DNA of 6,144 nt. It comes from an uncultured Methylococcaceae bacterium (GTDB taxonomy: Bacteria > Pseudomonadota > Gammaproteobacteria > Methylococcales > Methylomonadaceae). Positions 4,961 through 6,144 of the stretch are shown here, piece after piece. Below the pieces are notes generated by a model. That model was not told where the DNA came from and made no database searches. It worked only from the letters and a program-made list of their open reading frames with translations. Location: the NCBI GenBank assembly GCA_903903365.1, contig CAIUYS010000613.1:1-6144 (forward strand), read 5' to 3'. The translations under genes and the position numbers were made by a program. Numbering within the stretch: the first letter of the stretch is position 1; every line of letters begins with the position of its first letter.

Positions 4961-5644
4961 ATGACGATGATAAATACCAGACTTAACCTTATACTTGCGC
5001 AAATCAGGCAAGCTGAATTGGCTTACCACCGTAAACCAGGATCGGTTCTCTTACTGGCGGTAAGCAAAACCAAAACCGCAAAAGATATTGCAGCGGCTTA
5101 TCAAGCGGGGCAACGCCACTTTGGCGAAAATTATTCCCAGGAAGCGCTAAAAAAACAACAGGAACTGGGCGCATACAACATTACCTGGCATTTCATTGGA
5201 CCGGTACAATCCAATAAAACCAAAGCACTTGCCCTGCATTTTGACTGGGTACATAGTGTTGATAGTTTTAAGATTGCCAAACGTCTTAGCGAACAACGCC
5301 CCGTTAGCTTACCGCCATTAAACATCTGTCTGCAAGTTAATATCAGCGGCGAACAAAGCAAGTCAGGCATTACCCTGAATGAATTACCGCCACTGTGTGA
5401 ACTTGTGGCGGCACTGCCTAACATTGCGTTGCGTGGTGTGATGGCGGTTCCCATGCCTGAAGAGGATTTTGACTTGCAACGTCAACCTTATAAAACGCTT
5501 TATGAAACGGTTGCAAAATTGAACAATCCCGAACTGGATACCTATTCATTTGGGATGAGTGATGACTTAAACGCCGCGATTGCAGAAGGTGCGACTATTG
5601 TCCGGATTGGCACCGCATTGTTTGGTGCGCGAGAATATATCTAA
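4961..5644 (+). CDS. yggS: PLP homeostasis protein YggS/PLPBP
   Basis: This is a member of the YggS/PROSC (PLPBP) family: a single-domain TIM-barrel protein that binds pyridoxal 5'-phosphate without known enzymatic activity and keeps vitamin B6 and amino-acid pools balanced. From the ATG at 4961 it is 227 residues, close to the usual length. Motifs in order are LLLAVSKTK with the PLP-linking lysine K36 (same number as in E. coli), FGENYSQEA (54-62), HFIGPVQSNK (77-86), VHSVDS (97-102), NISGEQSKSG (127-136), GMSDDLNAAI (198-207) and the phosphate-binding RIGTALFGAR (215-224). ATG 4967 is an alternative start; neither has a clear ribosome-binding site. The frame stays open back to 4733, but that part overlaps pilT antisense and resembles nothing in the family. 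It diverges from pilT as in Pseudomonas. The proC usually found downstream is absent, and the stop overlaps that of a convergent gene. Confidence 0.95.
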   Translation: MTMINTRLNLILAQIRQAELAYHRKPGSVLLLAVSKTKTAKDIAAAYQAGQRHFGENYSQEALKKQQELGAYNITWHFIGPVQSNKTKALALHFDWVHSVDSFKIAKRLSEQRPVSLPPLNICLQVNISGEQSKSGITLNELPPLCELVAALPNIALRGVMAVPMPEEDFDLQRQPYKTLYETVAKLNNPELDTYSFGMSDDLNAAIAEGATIVRIGTALFGAREYI

Positions 5645-6144
5645 CGCCGATTATTAGCACCAGGTATTTTTCTGTGTATAAAATAGTGATCATCAAGTAC
5701 AGCCATTATTTCTTCACAATCGATGATATTTTTACTGTCCGCTAAAATATAATCCGCTAAGGCCATAATGGCATGCCAATTCGATCTATCGCTTATAAAA
5801 TTGAAGGCTGCCAAAAATAACTCAGTCAGTTTTTTTTCCCGGCCCGACTGACTGGTAATAAGACAGTCCAGATAGTCGTTGATGGTCTCTAAATCAGCAG
5901 AGCCGCCATAATAATGCAGGGCATTAAAATTTACCAGGCGTGGATTAATCGGTTCATTGTCACGCAGGGCAATATAATTGGCCTCGGCCAAGGGGCCGGC
6001 GAGTAAATTGATAATATCTGCTTCAAAAGCGCTTTGATAAGCCTGTTTTTGTGTTAAAGAAAAATCACAGACTGCTTCCTCAACTGAGGATGGCAAGGTA
6101 TGAATCAAACGCCCACCCTCTATTTTAGTAAAGCAATGCTTACA
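5641..6144 (-). CDS. Probable FtsH/M41-like metallopeptidase-fold protein, C-terminal part
   Basis: The frame is open to the right edge, so the N-terminus lies outside the window; 167 residues are visible. A TTG at 6108 could serve as a start but is more likely internal. From that TTG, residues 31-43 (DIINLLAGPLAEA) and 68-76 (GGSADLETI) resemble the FtsH/M41 peptidase segments ending in GGRAAEE and the SNDLE-type motif, whose Asp is the third zinc ligand. D72 would be that ligand. The HExxH helix would be upstream, off-window, so zinc binding and activity cannot be judged. The rest is helical, with NWHAIMALADYIL (110-122) followed by a Cys/Glu-rich stretch. No AAA domain is visible here. Its TAG (5641-5643) overlaps the TAA of convergent yggS (5642-5644), with no terminator between them. 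The family call rests on remembered motifs and is moderate. Confidence 0.5.
   Translation of the reverse strand, partial: CKHCFTKIEGGRLIHTLPSSVEEAVCDFSLTQKQAYQSAFEADIINLLAGPLAEANYIALRDNEPINPRLVNFNALHYYGGSADLETINDYLDCLITSQSGREKKLTELFLAAFNFISDRSNWHAIMALADYILADSKNIIDCEEIMAVLDDHYFIHRKIPGANNRR

Noticed and set aside
4814..5454. Minus-strand frames across the pilT leader and antisense to yggS
   Set aside because: One only runs through the AT-rich gap and the other is the complement of conserved yggS codons; neither has supporting motifs.
1..6144. CRISPR array, tRNA or rRNA gene, complete insertion sequence
   Set aside because: No regularly spaced direct repeats, cloverleaf or rRNA-like sequence, or transposase frame was seen on either strand.

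Overview
The window looks like chromosomal DNA of a gammaproteobacterium. The main evidence is the pair pilT-pilU transcribed divergently from a yggS/PLPBP gene, an arrangement known from Pseudomonas and relatives. A methanotroph-like (Methylococcales) or related environmental host would fit the moderate base composition and the abundant palindromic intergenic repeats, but this taxonomic guess is inference.

Layout, left to right. (1) 1-447, plus strand: the 3' part of an AT-rich orphan gene that runs in from the left edge, closed by a clear intrinsic terminator (461-497). (2) 498-775: a gene-free stretch with palindromes, including two copies (A, B) of a REP-like hairpin repeat. (3) 776-2313, minus strand: a compact operon read right to left. 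It holds a Phd-like/UPF0175 antitoxin, a DUF3368-type PIN-domain toxin, a 37-codon small ORF and a 210-residue helical protein of unknown function. Every junction overlaps (13, 4 and 11 nt), which suggests translational coupling. (4) 2314-2639: a gene-poor stretch with the probable operon promoter, a doubtful 23-codon ORF, a third repeat copy (C) and longer-range inverted repeats. (5) 2640-4848, minus strand: pilT then pilU, the two retraction ATPases of type IV pili, 10 nt apart. (6) 4961-5644, plus strand: yggS, a PLP-homeostasis protein. (7) 5641-6144, minus strand: the C-terminal part of a probable FtsH/M41-like metallopeptidase-fold protein that runs off the right edge. Its stop codon overlaps that of yggS.

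Regions 5-7 are mostly core genome. PilT and PilU act together at the pilus base to depolymerise the pilus for twitching, surface sensing and DNA uptake. Regions 1-4 are accessory. The toxin-antitoxin operon lies between two copies of the hairpin repeat in opposite orientation and carries two extra coupled ORFs without a recognised function. That four-gene unit is the most interesting part of the window.
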